From positions 2,794,001 through 2,858,000 of the forward strand of contig NZ_CP059139.1 in the NCBI RefSeq assembly GCF_014109765.1: a DNA stretch of 64,000 nucleotides. The letters are read 5' to 3'. Of this stretch, positions 33,556-44,705 are shown piece after piece (position 1 is the stretch's first letter; each line of letters begins with the position of its first letter). Under the pieces are notes generated by a model. It made no database searches and was not told where the DNA came from. It was given only the letters and a program-made list of their open reading frames with translations. This DNA is from Pseudomonas berkeleyensis (GTDB lineage: Bacteria > Pseudomonadota > Gammaproteobacteria > Pseudomonadales > Pseudomonadaceae). Position numbers and translations under genes: made by a program.

Positions 33556-35309
33556 TGTACAGCCATGGTGCCCGGCCGATGGCCGATGGTCGTGTGCGTT
33601 TCGCCCTCTGGGCGCCCAGCGCGCAGCGAGTGGAGCTGGAGTTGCTGGACGGCGACCGTTATCCGATGGATCAACAAACGGATGGCTGGTTCGTGAGCTT
33701 GCTCGAGTGCCCGAGCGATAGCAGCTATCGCTATGTGGTCGACGGCCAGCGAGCGGTGCCGGATCCGGCCTCGCGCCGCCAGGTGGACGATGTGCATGGC
33801 TTCAGCCAGGTCATCGATCATGCGGCTTATGCCTGGCAGCAGCATGACTGGAACGGTCGCCCCTGGCACGAAACGGTGCTGTACGAGCTGCATGTGGGCC
33901 TGTTCGGCGGTTATCAGCAGGTCATCGAGCACCTGCCGCACCTGGCCGACCTGGGCGTCACCGCCCTGCAACTGATGCCGCTGAACGCCTTCGCCGGTAC
34001 GCGCAACTGGGGCTATGACGGTGTACTCCCCTTCGCGCCGGCCAACGCCTATGGCTCGCCCGACGAACTCAAGCAGTTGATCGACAGTGCCCACGGCTAT
34101 GGACTGATGGTATTCGTCGACGTGGTCTACAACCACTTCGGCCCGGACGGCAATTACCTGGGGCTGTACGCGCGGCAGTTCTTCTGCGAGGAGCGCGTGA
34201 CGCCCTGGGGCGCGGCCATCGACTTCGGCCGGCCGCAGGTGCGGGACTTCTTCTGCGAGAACGCACTGATGTGGCTGCTGGACTACCGTGTCGATGGCCT
34301 GCGCCTGGATGCCGTGCACGCCATCGACGATGACGAGTTCCTCAGGGAGTTGGCCGCACGCGTGCGCTCAGCAGTGCCGCAACGGCGCCAGGTGCATCTG
34401 GTGCTGGAAAACGAGCACAACGCCGCGCATCTGCTGCGTGATGGCTTTGACGCGCAGTGGAACGATGACGGCCACAACACCCTGCATGCACTGCTCACCT
34501 TCGAGAACGAAAGCTACTACGCCGATTACGCCCAGGCGCCGACACGCAAGCTGGCCACCTGCCTGGAGCAGGGTTTCGTCTACCAGGGCCAGGACAATCG
34601 CCATGGCCAGCCACGCGGCGAGCCCAGTGCCGATCTGCCGCCACACGCCTTTGTGCTGTTCCTGCAGAACCATGACCAGGTGGGCAACCGCGCTTTTGGC
34701 GAACGCCTGACGCTGCTGGCCGACACCGATTCACTGAAGGCGGCCACCGTACTGTTGCTGCTGTGCCCGATGGTACCGCTGTTGTTCATGGGCGAAGAAT
34801 GGGGCAGCAAGCGACCCTTTCTGTTCTTCACCGATTACCACGACGAGCTGGCCAATGCCGTGCGTGAGGGCCGACGCAACGAGTTCGCCGATTTTTCGCA
34901 GTTCGCCGCGGCGCACAGCCGCGAGGCCATCGCCGACCCCAACGCCCTGGCCACCTTTCAGCGCTCACAGCCAGACCTGGCTCCGGCGCTGGAGCCGCAG
35001 CAGCGGGAATGGCTGGCCTTCTACCGCTGCCTGTTGCAGGTGCGTCACAGCCGCCTGCTGCCAGGCTTGCAGCAGGCGCGAAGCCTCGGTGCGCAGGTGC
35101 TCGGTGATGGCGCAGTTCTGGCGCGCTGGCGGCTGGGGCACGGCCCGGCGCTGAGCATCGCCATCAATCTGGGCAGCAGCGACGTATCCCTGCCCTTGCC
35201 TGCCGTTCACGGCGAGCGGCTGTACACCCTGCGCATCGATGATGCCGATCTGCGCCAGGAGCGATTGCCGGCACGCAGCGCCCTGGTCACCCTGGAGCCT
35301 GCACAATGA
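33555..35309 (+). CDS. treZ: Malto-oligosyltrehalose trehalohydrolase (GH13)
   Basis: 584 residues; the ATG shares one base with the glgA stop. An N-terminal beta domain (RFALWAPSAQRVELEL) precedes the GH13 barrel. Barrel motifs are DVVYNHFGPDGNYL, nucleophile Asp in GLRLDAVHAIDD, acid/base Glu in HLVLENEHN and the third Asp in FLQNHDQVGNR. It releases trehalose from the maltooligosyl-trehalose made by TreY. Its position between glgA and malQ couples glucan synthesis to trehalose production. Confidence 0.95.
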   Translation: MYSHGARPMADGRVRFALWAPSAQRVELELLDGDRYPMDQQTDGWFVSLLECPSDSSYRYVVDGQRAVPDPASRRQVDDVHGFSQVIDHAAYAWQQHDWNGRPWHETVLYELHVGLFGGYQQVIEHLPHLADLGVTALQLMPLNAFAGTRNWGYDGVLPFAPANAYGSPDELKQLIDSAHGYGLMVFVDVVYNHFGPDGNYLGLYARQFFCEERVTPWGAAIDFGRPQVRDFFCENALMWLLDYRVDGLRLDAVHAIDDDEFLRELAARVRSAVPQRRQVHLVLENEHNAAHLLRDGFDAQWNDDGHNTLHALLTFENESYYADYAQAPTRKLATCLEQGFVYQGQDNRHGQPRGEPSADLPPHAFVLFLQNHDQVGNRAFGERLTLLADTDSLKAATVLLLLCPMVPLLFMGEEWGSKRPFLFFTDYHDELANAVREGRRNEFADFSQFAAAHSREAIADPNALATFQRSQPDLAPALEPQQREWLAFYRCLLQVRHSRLLPGLQQARSLGAQVLGDGAVLARWRLGHGPALSIAINLGSSDVSLPLPAVHGERLYTLRIDDADLRQERLPARSALVTLEPAQ

Positions 35310-37360
35310 GTGATCGATTACTGGCCGAGCTGGCTGAGGCCGTTGATCTGTGCATCGACTGGATCGATGCGCACGGCCGCCCGCAACAGGTCAGCCCGGA
35401 AGCGCAGCGCAGCCTGCTGGAGGCGCTTGGCTACCCGGCGCAAAGCCCCGAGCAGTTGCGCGCCAGTTTGGCCGCAGTGGGGCAGTCACGCCATGTGCCG
35501 GGAGACGCGAACCTGCTGTTTCAGGATCAGGGCCAGCCACTGCCGCTGACGCTCTATCCAGCTGACAGCCTCTACCGGTTGATCGATGAGCAAGGCAATG
35601 TCAGCGAGGGTCGACTCGACGGCGATGGACACCTGCCGGCGCAACAGCGGACGGGCTATTACCAGCTGGAAATCCGCGATAGCCAACATCCTCTCGCTGT
35701 CGCACCTGCAGCCTGCCTGTCGGTACAGCAGCTGTGCGGCAAACCACGCATCTGGGGCCTGACGGCTCAGCTCTATGGCCTGCGCCGCAAGGGTGATGGT
35801 GGCCTGGGCGACACGCTGGCGGTGGCGGATCTGGCGCGGCACGCTGCCAACCATGGCGCCGATGCGATTGCCCTGAGCCCGGTGCACGCACAATTCAGCG
35901 CGGATATGCAGGGTTTCGGGCCCTACTCGCCTTCCAGCCGGTTGTTCTTCAATACGCTGTATGCCGCCCCCGTCACCTTGCTCGGTAGCGAGCGCCTGCA
36001 ACGCGCGGTTCACGCCGCCAGGCTGCAGGATGAGATGGCGCGTCTGGAAGCGCTGGAGCTGATCGACTGGCCGGCCGTGGCCCAGGCTCGTCAGCGTCTG
36101 TTACGCCAGTTGTATGAGGATTTCTGTCAGGCACCCGGCCAGTTGCTGGAACGCTTCGAGGCATTTCGCACGGCCGGTGGCGAGGCCTTGCAACAGCATT
36201 GCTGCTTCGAGGCGATCCATGGCCAGCGTCTGCGCGAGGGCGCCAGTGGCGACTGGCGTACCTGGCCGGAGGCGCTGCGCAATCCACTGCTGGGCGCTGT
36301 GACCCGCTTTGCCGTCGAGCATGGCGAAGAGCTGCGCTATCACGCCTTTTGCCAGTGGTTGATCGCTCACGGTCTGGAGTCTGCCCAATCCACGGCCAGC
36401 GGCGCTGGCATGGGCATCGGTTTGATCGCAGACCTGGCGGTGGGCGCCGATTGTGCCGGCAGTCAGGCCTGGTCACGCCAGGATGAACTGCTGCCTTCGG
36501 TCACCGTCGGGGCGCCACCGGATATCCTCAATCGCCAGGGGCAGAACTGGGGCGTGTCGGCATTCTCGCCACAGGGGCTACGCCAGCACGGGTTTCGCGC
36601 CTATATCGAAATGCTCCAGGCCAACCTCGCCCATGCTGGCGGCATTCGCATCGACCACGTGATGGGCCTGCAACGCCTGTGGGTCATCCCCCAGGGCGCG
36701 GCGCCACAGCACGGCGCCTACCTGCGTTATCCGCTGGACGATCTGCTGCGCCTGCTGGCCCTGGAGTCGCACCGGCATCGGGCGCTGGTCATCGGCGAAG
36801 ACCTCGGCACCGTGCCAGACGGCCTGGGCGAGAAACTTGCCGCGCGCAACATCCTCGGCACCCGGGTGCTGCTATTCGAACAGGACGACATAGGTTTCGT
36901 GCCGACCGCTCGCTGGCCCGGCAACGCCCTGGCGACCACCACCACCCATGATCTACCGACGATCAAGGGCTGGCTCACCGGGCGTGATCTGGAATGGCGG
37001 GTCAGGGCCGGGCAACGCGACGCGGAGCTGCTGGAAGGCGATCATGCCGAGCGCGCTGGTGAGCGTGTCGCCCTGCGCCAGCTTCTGGAGCGACAAGGCT
37101 CGGTAAACGGCACGGAGGACGATGCCTGTCTGCTGGCCTGCATCGAACATATCGGTCGTACGCCATCAGCGCTGGCCCTGCTGCCACTGGAGGACGCCTG
37201 TGGCCTGGAGCAGCAGCCCAACCTGCCCGGTCCTGGCGATGTGCATCCCAACTGGCGGCGACGCTACCCATTGCCGGTCAACGAGTTGCTGGAACAGCCG
37301 GCCACCAGCCAGCGCCTGGCCAAGCTCGATCGTGCGCGTCAGGAGGCTGGCAATGACTGA
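35306..37360 (+). CDS. malQ: 4-alpha-glucanotransferase (amylomaltase, GH77)
   Basis: 684 residues, ATGA overlap with treZ. GH77 catalytic motifs are nucleophile Asp in GGIRIDHVMGLQRLW, acid/base Glu in VIGEDLGTVPDG and Asp in TTTHDLPTIKGW. It has the long N-terminal extension typical of bacterial MalQ (residues 1-140). It transfers glucan segments between maltodextrins, recycling the short chains left by TreY, TreZ and GlgX. Confidence 0.95.
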   Translation: MSDRLLAELAEAVDLCIDWIDAHGRPQQVSPEAQRSLLEALGYPAQSPEQLRASLAAVGQSRHVPGDANLLFQDQGQPLPLTLYPADSLYRLIDEQGNVSEGRLDGDGHLPAQQRTGYYQLEIRDSQHPLAVAPAACLSVQQLCGKPRIWGLTAQLYGLRRKGDGGLGDTLAVADLARHAANHGADAIALSPVHAQFSADMQGFGPYSPSSRLFFNTLYAAPVTLLGSERLQRAVHAARLQDEMARLEALELIDWPAVAQARQRLLRQLYEDFCQAPGQLLERFEAFRTAGGEALQQHCCFEAIHGQRLREGASGDWRTWPEALRNPLLGAVTRFAVEHGEELRYHAFCQWLIAHGLESAQSTASGAGMGIGLIADLAVGADCAGSQAWSRQDELLPSVTVGAPPDILNRQGQNWGVSAFSPQGLRQHGFRAYIEMLQANLAHAGGIRIDHVMGLQRLWVIPQGAAPQHGAYLRYPLDDLLRLLALESHRHRALVIGEDLGTVPDGLGEKLAARNILGTRVLLFEQDDIGFVPTARWPGNALATTTTHDLPTIKGWLTGRDLEWRVRAGQRDAELLEGDHAERAGERVALRQLLERQGSVNGTEDDACLLACIEHIGRTPSALALLPLEDACGLEQQPNLPGPGDVHPNWRRRYPLPVNELLEQPATSQRLAKLDRARQEAGND

Positions 37361-40130
37361 ATTGCGCGCGACATTGCGCCTGCAGTTGCACAAGGGATTC
37401 ACCCTCGCCGATGCCGCCGCCCAGGTGCCCTACATGGCGAAGCTGGGCATCAGCCATCTGTACGCCTCACCGATCCTTACTGCGCGGCCAGGCTCGCAAC
37501 ACGGCTACGACGTGATCGACCCCAGCCAGGTCAACCCCGAGCTGGGCGGCGAAGAAGCCCTGGTGCACTTGGTGGACACCCTGCGCGCGCACGATATGGG
37601 CTTGATCGTGGATATCGTGCCCAACCACATGGCCGTTGGTGGTGACGGCAATCCCTGGTGGCTGGACGTGCTGGAGTGGGGCCAGGGTAGCCCTTACGCG
37701 GCGTTCTTCGATATCCAGTGGCAGTCGCATGACCCGCTGCTCAGTGGCCAGTTGCTGGTGCCCTTTCTGCGCACCGACTACGGCGAGGCGCTGCGCGAAG
37801 GCACGCTGGAACTGCATTTCGAGGCCGCGCGCGGGCGCTTTCATGCGCAACATTTCGAGCATCGCCTGCCACTGACGCCGCCCAGTTACGACAGCATCCT
37901 GCGGGCCAGCGATGACCCGGCACTGCGCGCGCTGGGCCAGCGTTTCGCACGTCTGGGACGGGAGAACGACAGTCGCGCCGAGGCGCAACGGCTCTGCGTA
38001 GAATTAGCAGCCCTGGCGGAAAAAGTCGCACCGCTGCTGGCCCATTTCCAGGGGCGCGACGAGGCAACGCAGAAGCGCCTGCATGCCCTGCTCGAACGTC
38101 AGCACTACCGCGTGGCCAGCTGGCGCACCGCGGCCGACGACATCAACTGGCGGCGCTTTTTCGACATCAACGAACTGGGCGCCCTGCGTGCCGAGCACCT
38201 GGCGGTGTTCGAGCAGACCCACGGCAAGGTGTTCGAGCTGATCGAACGCGGCCTGATCGATGGCTTGCGTATCGACCATATCGACGGCCTGGCCAACCCA
38301 CGGGCCTATTGCAGCCGCCTGCGCCGACGCATCAGCCGCCTGCGCGGCGATGCGCCCTTCCCCATCTTCGTGGAGAAAATCCTCGGCCATGGCGAACTGC
38401 TGCCGCAGGCGTGGCCCGTGGACGGCAGCACCGGCTACGAGTTCATGAACCAGGTATCGCTGCTGCAGCACGACCCACATGGCGAGCTGCCGCTCGGCAA
38501 GCTGTGGCAGGAAATCAGTGGCCGGCCCACGGCCTTCGACGACGAGGTACGGCAAGCGCGCCGGCTGGTGCTGGAGGGATCGCTCGCCGGTGATCTGGAG
38601 GAAGTCGCCCAACGCCTGCTGCATGTCGCCCGGCATGACATCGCCACCCGCGACCTCACCCTCGGTGCGATCCGTCGGGCGCTGCGCGAGCTGATCGTGC
38701 ATTTTCCGATCTATCGCACCTATGCCCCGGCCTGTGGCCGCTCGCAGCAGGATCGCCGTTTTTTCCAACAGGCGCTCGATGGCGCGCGGCAGACGCTGGC
38801 GGAGGCCGACTGGCCGCTGCTGCCGCATCTCGACGACTGGTTGGGTGGTGCCTCCCTTCGAACGCTGCCGCCGGGCCGGGCACGGCGCCTGCGTGCCCAG
38901 GCGCTGACACGCTTTCAGCAATTGACCTCGCCGGTGGCAGCCAAGGCTGTCGAAGACACCGCCCTGTACCGCGCGGGCGTGTTGCTGTCGCGCTATGACG
39001 TCGGTTTCGATGCCGAGCATTTCAGCGCGACGGTCGAGCGCTTTCATCAGGCCTGCCGCGAACGTGCAGTGCAGCATCCACGCAACCTGCTCGCCACTGC
39101 CACTCACGACCACAAGCGTGGCGAAGATTGCCGCGCCCGACTGGCAGTACTCAGCGAACGCGCGGCCTGGTACGCCGAGCGTGTCAGGCACTGGCGGCAG
39201 TTGGCACAGGCGCTGCGCACCAGCGGTGCGGCGCAGGCTCCGGATGGTGGCGAAGAAGCCATTCTCTATCAGGCAATTATTGGCAGTTGGCCGCTCGGGC
39301 TACGACCAGACGATACGGAAGGCCTGCAGCACTATCTGCAGCGCCTGCTTGGCTGGCAACGCAAGGCGCTGCGCGAGGCCAAGCTCAACAGCACGTGGAG
39401 CGCGCCGAACGAGGCTTACGAGGCCGCCTGCGCCGATTTCCTGCGCTGCCTGCTGTGCGAGCCATCCGGGCAACCTCTGCGTAATGAGCTGGCTGCAACT
39501 GTGGCCGCGATTGCCCCGGCCGGCGCATTGAACGCGCTGGTGCAGTGCGTGCTGCGCCTGACCACACCCGGTGTACCCGACCTGTACCAGGGCTGCGAGT
39601 TCTGGGACTTCAGCCTGGTCGATCCGGACAATCGCCGCCCGGTGGATTTCTCGGCACGCCTGTCCGCCCTGCAAAGCGACGATACGCCGGCCGGCCAACT
39701 GGCCAGTTGGCAGGACGGGCGCATCAAACAGTGGCTGATCCAGCAGACATTGGCGCTGCGCGCCGCCCAGCCGCAGTTGTTCAGCCAGGGCAGCTATCAC
39801 CCGCTTGGGGTGGTCGGCGAGCACGCCGGCCAGGTACTGGCCTTCCTGCGCAGCCATGGCGATGAGCACCTGCTGGTGATTGTGCCGCGCCTGGCGGCCG
39901 GCCTGTTGGGCGAGCACGGCACACCGCACGTCCCCGCCCAACGCTGGGGCGACACCACGGTGGTGCTGCCTGATGAACTGCGCAGCTGGCAGGCCACCGG
40001 CCTGCTCGGGCCCTGCCACACAGAAAACAGCCAGGGCAGCGTGATGGTTGCGGCTGCGCTGGCTGAGTTTCCCGTCAACCTGATTCTTCTTGAGCCCCGT
40101 GCCGGAGCAGGCGATGGACGCTCCTCGTAG
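37353..40130 (+). CDS. treY: Malto-oligosyltrehalose synthase (GH13)
   Basis: 925 residues from ATG 37353, overlapping the malQ stop by 8 bp; the open frame continues upstream inside malQ but is not coding there. TreY motifs are QLHKGFTLADAAAQVPYMAK at the N-terminus, DIVPNHMAV, nucleophile Asp in GLRIDHIDGLANP, Glu in FVEKILGHGE and Asp in ATATHDHKRGED. It isomerises the reducing-end linkage of glucan chains to a trehalose linkage. A REP-like palindrome starts three bases after its stop. Confidence 0.95.
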   Translation: MTELRATLRLQLHKGFTLADAAAQVPYMAKLGISHLYASPILTARPGSQHGYDVIDPSQVNPELGGEEALVHLVDTLRAHDMGLIVDIVPNHMAVGGDGNPWWLDVLEWGQGSPYAAFFDIQWQSHDPLLSGQLLVPFLRTDYGEALREGTLELHFEAARGRFHAQHFEHRLPLTPPSYDSILRASDDPALRALGQRFARLGRENDSRAEAQRLCVELAALAEKVAPLLAHFQGRDEATQKRLHALLERQHYRVASWRTAADDINWRRFFDINELGALRAEHLAVFEQTHGKVFELIERGLIDGLRIDHIDGLANPRAYCSRLRRRISRLRGDAPFPIFVEKILGHGELLPQAWPVDGSTGYEFMNQVSLLQHDPHGELPLGKLWQEISGRPTAFDDEVRQARRLVLEGSLAGDLEEVAQRLLHVARHDIATRDLTLGAIRRALRELIVHFPIYRTYAPACGRSQQDRRFFQQALDGARQTLAEADWPLLPHLDDWLGGASLRTLPPGRARRLRAQALTRFQQLTSPVAAKAVEDTALYRAGVLLSRYDVGFDAEHFSATVERFHQACRERAVQHPRNLLATATHDHKRGEDCRARLAVLSERAAWYAERVRHWRQLAQALRTSGAAQAPDGGEEAILYQAIIGSWPLGLRPDDTEGLQHYLQRLLGWQRKALREAKLNSTWSAPNEAYEAACADFLRCLLCEPSGQPLRNELAATVAAIAPAGALNALVQCVLRLTTPGVPDLYQGCEFWDFSLVDPDNRRPVDFSARLSALQSDDTPAGQLASWQDGRIKQWLIQQTLALRAAQPQLFSQGSYHPLGVVGEHAGQVLAFLRSHGDEHLLVIVPRLAAGLLGEHGTPHVPAQRWGDTTVVLPDELRSWQATGLLGPCHTENSQGSVMVAAALAEFPVNLILLEPRAGAGDGRSS

Positions 40131-40132
40131 AA

Positions 40133-40173
40133 CGGGTGCGACCCGCCAGATCGTCAATGGCGGGTTTCACCCG
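40133..40173. repeat. REP-like imperfect palindrome after treY
   Basis: CGGGTGCGACCCGCCA (40133-40148) pairs with TGGCGGGTTTCACCCG (40158-40173) at 14 of 16 positions around a 9-base loop. It begins just after the treY stop and is followed by CCCTAC. Short palindromes ending in CCCTAC are a known dispersed type in Pseudomonas intergenic DNA. It could stabilise or terminate the treY message. Confidence 0.55.
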
Positions 40174-40228
40174 CCCTACGGCGCAGAGTTCAGATAAGTC
40201 ATTCCCCGATCATTACAGGAGCCACGCC

Positions 40229-40486
40229 ATGAACACCGATGAACAGCGTATCCGCGAATTTGCCTTTCAGATCTGGGAGTCCGAGGGGCGTCCCCATGGC
40301 CAGCATGAGCGGCACTGGATGATGGCCAGAAAACTGGCCGAGGCCGAGTCGCAAGCCCAGCTCTCGGCCGTACCCAAGCCACGGCGCATCAGCAAACCCA
40401 AGACCGTGCCGCTGAGCGAAGCCGAGCAGCCAGCCCTGTTGAAAAAGCCACGTGCCCCGCGCACGCCCAAAACACCGAAAGCCTGA
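40229..40486 (+). CDS. DUF2934 domain protein, 85 aa
   Basis: From ATG 40229 with CAGGAG upstream. Residues 1-40 carry the DUF2934 signature (IREFAFQIWESEGRPHGQHE, then HWMMARKLAEAE); the rest is a basic, Pro/Lys-rich tail (KPRRISKPKTVPL, KKPRAPRTPKTPKA) likely to be disordered and perhaps nucleic-acid binding. DUF2934 proteins sit beside glgX in several Pseudomonas glycogen clusters; their function is unknown. The next gene starts 11 bp downstream. Confidence 0.88.
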   Translation: MNTDEQRIREFAFQIWESEGRPHGQHERHWMMARKLAEAESQAQLSAVPKPRRISKPKTVPLSEAEQPALLKKPRAPRTPKTPKA

Positions 40487-40496
40487 GGTAATCCCC

Positions 40497-42611
<2,115 letters not shown>

Positions 42612-42642
42612 GCATGCTACATGGCGGGGCCGAGCAACCGAT

Positions 42643-43842
42643 TCAGGTTGGTGCGGGTAACGGAGCACGCAGGCGCTGCTGTCCCCATACCGCCACCAGC
42701 AGTACCGTGACGCCGGCGCATAGCGCGACCGCAAATCCGGCCTGCGCACCGCTCTGGTCAACCAACCGACCGGATACCGCCGCACCCAAGGCTATACCGA
42801 CGTTCAGCCCGGCCAGCAGCCAGGTCATGCCCTCGGTCAGGCGGTGCTCGGGAACCAGGCGTTCGACCAGCGACATCGCCACGATCATGGTCGGCGCGAA
42901 GAACAATCCAGCCAGCAGTACGGCCCCCGTCAATGCCGGGATGCTACTGGCCAGTTGCAGCGGCAAGGTCGTCAGTGCCGTTGCCAGTCCGCCCAGCAAC
43001 AGCAAACGGTGCAAGGGCGTCGCCAGTTTGAGCGCGCCAAACAGCAAGCCGGCCACGCAGGAGCTAGCGGCATAGGCCGACAGCACCAGGCTGGCGGCTG
43101 CCGGGCGGCCCAATTGCTCGGCGAAGGCCACGCTGACGATATCCACGGTGCCGACGATGACGCCCATGCCCATCATCAGCAGCGCCAGCAGGCGCACGTT
43201 CTTCTCGCGAATCACCGAGCCTGATGCGGTCAGGTTGGCATTCCGTGCCTGCACGGGCGGTTCGCTGCCGCGTTGCAGTACCAGGATGAACACACCAAGT
43301 GCCAGCAATAGCGAAGCCACCAACGGCCCGGCCTGTGGGAACAGTGCAATGCTCAACCCTACCGACAGCGGCGGCCCGGCAATGAAGGTCACTTCATCGA
43401 AGACCGTTTCCAGCGAATAGGCGGTCTGCAGGCGCGGCTGGCCGCGATAGATCACCGTCCAGCGCGCACGCACCATCGCCGAAAGGCTGGGCATGAAGCC
43501 TGCCAGCAAGGCGCCGATGAACAGGCTCCAGTCCGGTGCCTGCCACCACGAGCAGGCCAGCAGAAGCAGCATGCCGCCTGCGCTGATTGCAGTGGCCAGC
43601 GGCAACACACGGGCCTGCCCATGCCGATCCACCAGGCGGGAAACCTGCGGCGACAGCAGCGCATAGGTCAGCACGAAGGTGGCCGATACCGCACCGGCCA
43701 GCGCGTAGCTGCCGCGCAACTGGGCGAGCATGGTGATGATGCCGATGCCCGTCATGGGCAGCGCGAGCCGCGCCACCAGGCCTGCCAGGACAAAGCCTGT
43801 GGCGCCGGGCGCAGTGAAAAGTTCTCGGTAAGGGTTGGCCAT
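42643..43842 (-). CDS. MFS transporter, 12-helix
   Basis: 399 residues with a GGGAG ribosome site before ATG 43842. There are twelve predicted membrane segments. The loop after helix 2 (SRLVDRHGQARVLPLA) matches the MFS motif A region. The overall length and lack of extra domains fit drug or small-metabolite exporters of the DHA1/YfcJ-like type. The divergent TetR gene and shared operator-like sites suggest ligand-induced efflux. The substrate is unknown. Confidence 0.9.
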   Translation of the reverse strand: MANPYRELFTAPGATGFVLAGLVARLALPMTGIGIITMLAQLRGSYALAGAVSATFVLTYALLSPQVSRLVDRHGQARVLPLATAISAGGMLLLLACSWWQAPDWSLFIGALLAGFMPSLSAMVRARWTVIYRGQPRLQTAYSLETVFDEVTFIAGPPLSVGLSIALFPQAGPLVASLLLALGVFILVLQRGSEPPVQARNANLTASGSVIREKNVRLLALLMMGMGVIVGTVDIVSVAFAEQLGRPAAASLVLSAYAASSCVAGLLFGALKLATPLHRLLLLGGLATALTTLPLQLASSIPALTGAVLLAGLFFAPTMIVAMSLVERLVPEHRLTEGMTWLLAGLNVGIALGAAVSGRLVDQSGAQAGFAVALCAGVTVLLVAVWGQQRLRAPLPAPT

Positions 43843-43891
43843 CTCGTTCTCCCGTGATTCGGCTCGTCTGGCAACTCGCCAAAAGCAGATA

Positions 43892-43960
43892 CATACATCG
43901 CGTATGAATAAGAGACTATATTTATACGTACCGTATGTAAATAATCATGCGATCCGTATG
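43892..43960. promoter_or_regulatory. Three operator-like CATAC-N5-GTATG sites in the MFS/TetR gap
   Basis: Three 15-bp interrupted palindromes of the same design lie at 43892-43906 (CATAC ATCGC GTATG), 43923-43937 (TATAC GTACC GTATG) and 43946-43960 (CATGC GATCC GTATG). They fill the 131-bp divergent spacer, which is AT-rich and should hold both promoters. Their symmetry and placement are typical of autoregulated TetR operators. The last site ends just before the tetR ribosome site (AAGGAGA). Confidence 0.7.
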
Positions 43961-43973
43961 TAAGGAGAGAATC

Positions 43974-44558
43974 ATGGCTCGCCGTACCCGTGCCGAGATG
44001 GAAGAAACCCGCACCCTGCTGCTGGCCACGGCGCGTAAGGTGTTTACCGAACGCGGCTACGCCGATACCTCGATGGATGACCTGACCGCTCAGGCCGGCC
44101 TGACGCGCGGCGCGCTCTATCACCACTTTGGCGACAAGAAAGGCTTGCTGGCTGCCGTTGTGCAGCAGATCGACGCTGAGATGGACGCTCGCCTGCAGGC
44201 TATCTCCGACAACGCCGACGATCCCTGGCAAGGCTTTCGCGGACGCTGCCAGGCGTACCTGGAAATGGCTCTGGAGCCGGACATCCAGCGTATCGTGCTA
44301 CGCGATGCGCGCGCCGTGCTTGGCGACGCCTCACCGCAAGCGCAGCGCCAGTGCGTCGAGTCGATGCAGCAACTGATCGACGAGCTGATGCGCCGTGGCC
44401 TCGTCGCCAAGGCCGAGCCACAAGCATTGGTAGCACTGATCTACGGCAGCCTGGAGGAAGCGACGCTCTGGATCGCCGCCAGCGACGACGGCAAGACGCG
44501 CCTGGCGCAGAGCATCGCGGCGCTGGAACTGCTGCTGCGCGGACTGCTGAACAGCTAG
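43974..44558 (+). CDS. TetR/AcrR-family repressor, divergent from MFS gene
   Basis: 194 residues from ATG 43974, with AAGGAGAGAATC upstream. The N-terminal HTH domain is clear (ATARKVFTERGYADTSMDDL, then TAQAGLTRGALYHHFGDKKG) and is followed by a helical ligand domain. It is expected to repress the divergent MFS gene and itself through the CATAC-N5-GTATG sites in the spacer. The ligand is unknown. Its 3' end lies about 150 bp before the alcohol dehydrogenase gene. Confidence 0.93.
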   Translation: MARRTRAEMEETRTLLLATARKVFTERGYADTSMDDLTAQAGLTRGALYHHFGDKKGLLAAVVQQIDAEMDARLQAISDNADDPWQGFRGRCQAYLEMALEPDIQRIVLRDARAVLGDASPQAQRQCVESMQQLIDELMRRGLVAKAEPQALVALIYGSLEEATLWIAASDDGKTRLAQSIAALELLLRGLLNS

Positions 44559-44644
44559 CGCGGTGTGATCGCCCCGCGCGGTAAGCGGCCGGCCAAACAA
44601 AAAACCTGAACCCCTGTTTCCTGCAGTCACTCGAAAACACATGT

Positions 44645-44691
44645 GCCGCACTCGTGCGGCGACATTCGTTTGCAAGACCGGCAACGCCGGT
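44645..44691 (+). promoter_or_regulatory. Two small hairpins in the alcohol dehydrogenase leader
   Basis: GCCGCA-CTCG-TGCGGC (44645-44660) and ACCGGC-AAC-GCCGGT (44677-44691) are two perfect 6-bp stems just ahead of the ribosome site GGGAGA (44694-44699). They may stabilise the message, or the first could end the tetR transcript. No T-run is present. Confidence 0.4.
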
Positions 44692-44705
44692 TTCGGGAGA
44701 CAGTC

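Noticed and set aside
37122..37352. N-terminal extension of treY
   Set aside because: These bases are the end of malQ in another frame, and TreY homology starts exactly at ATG 37353.
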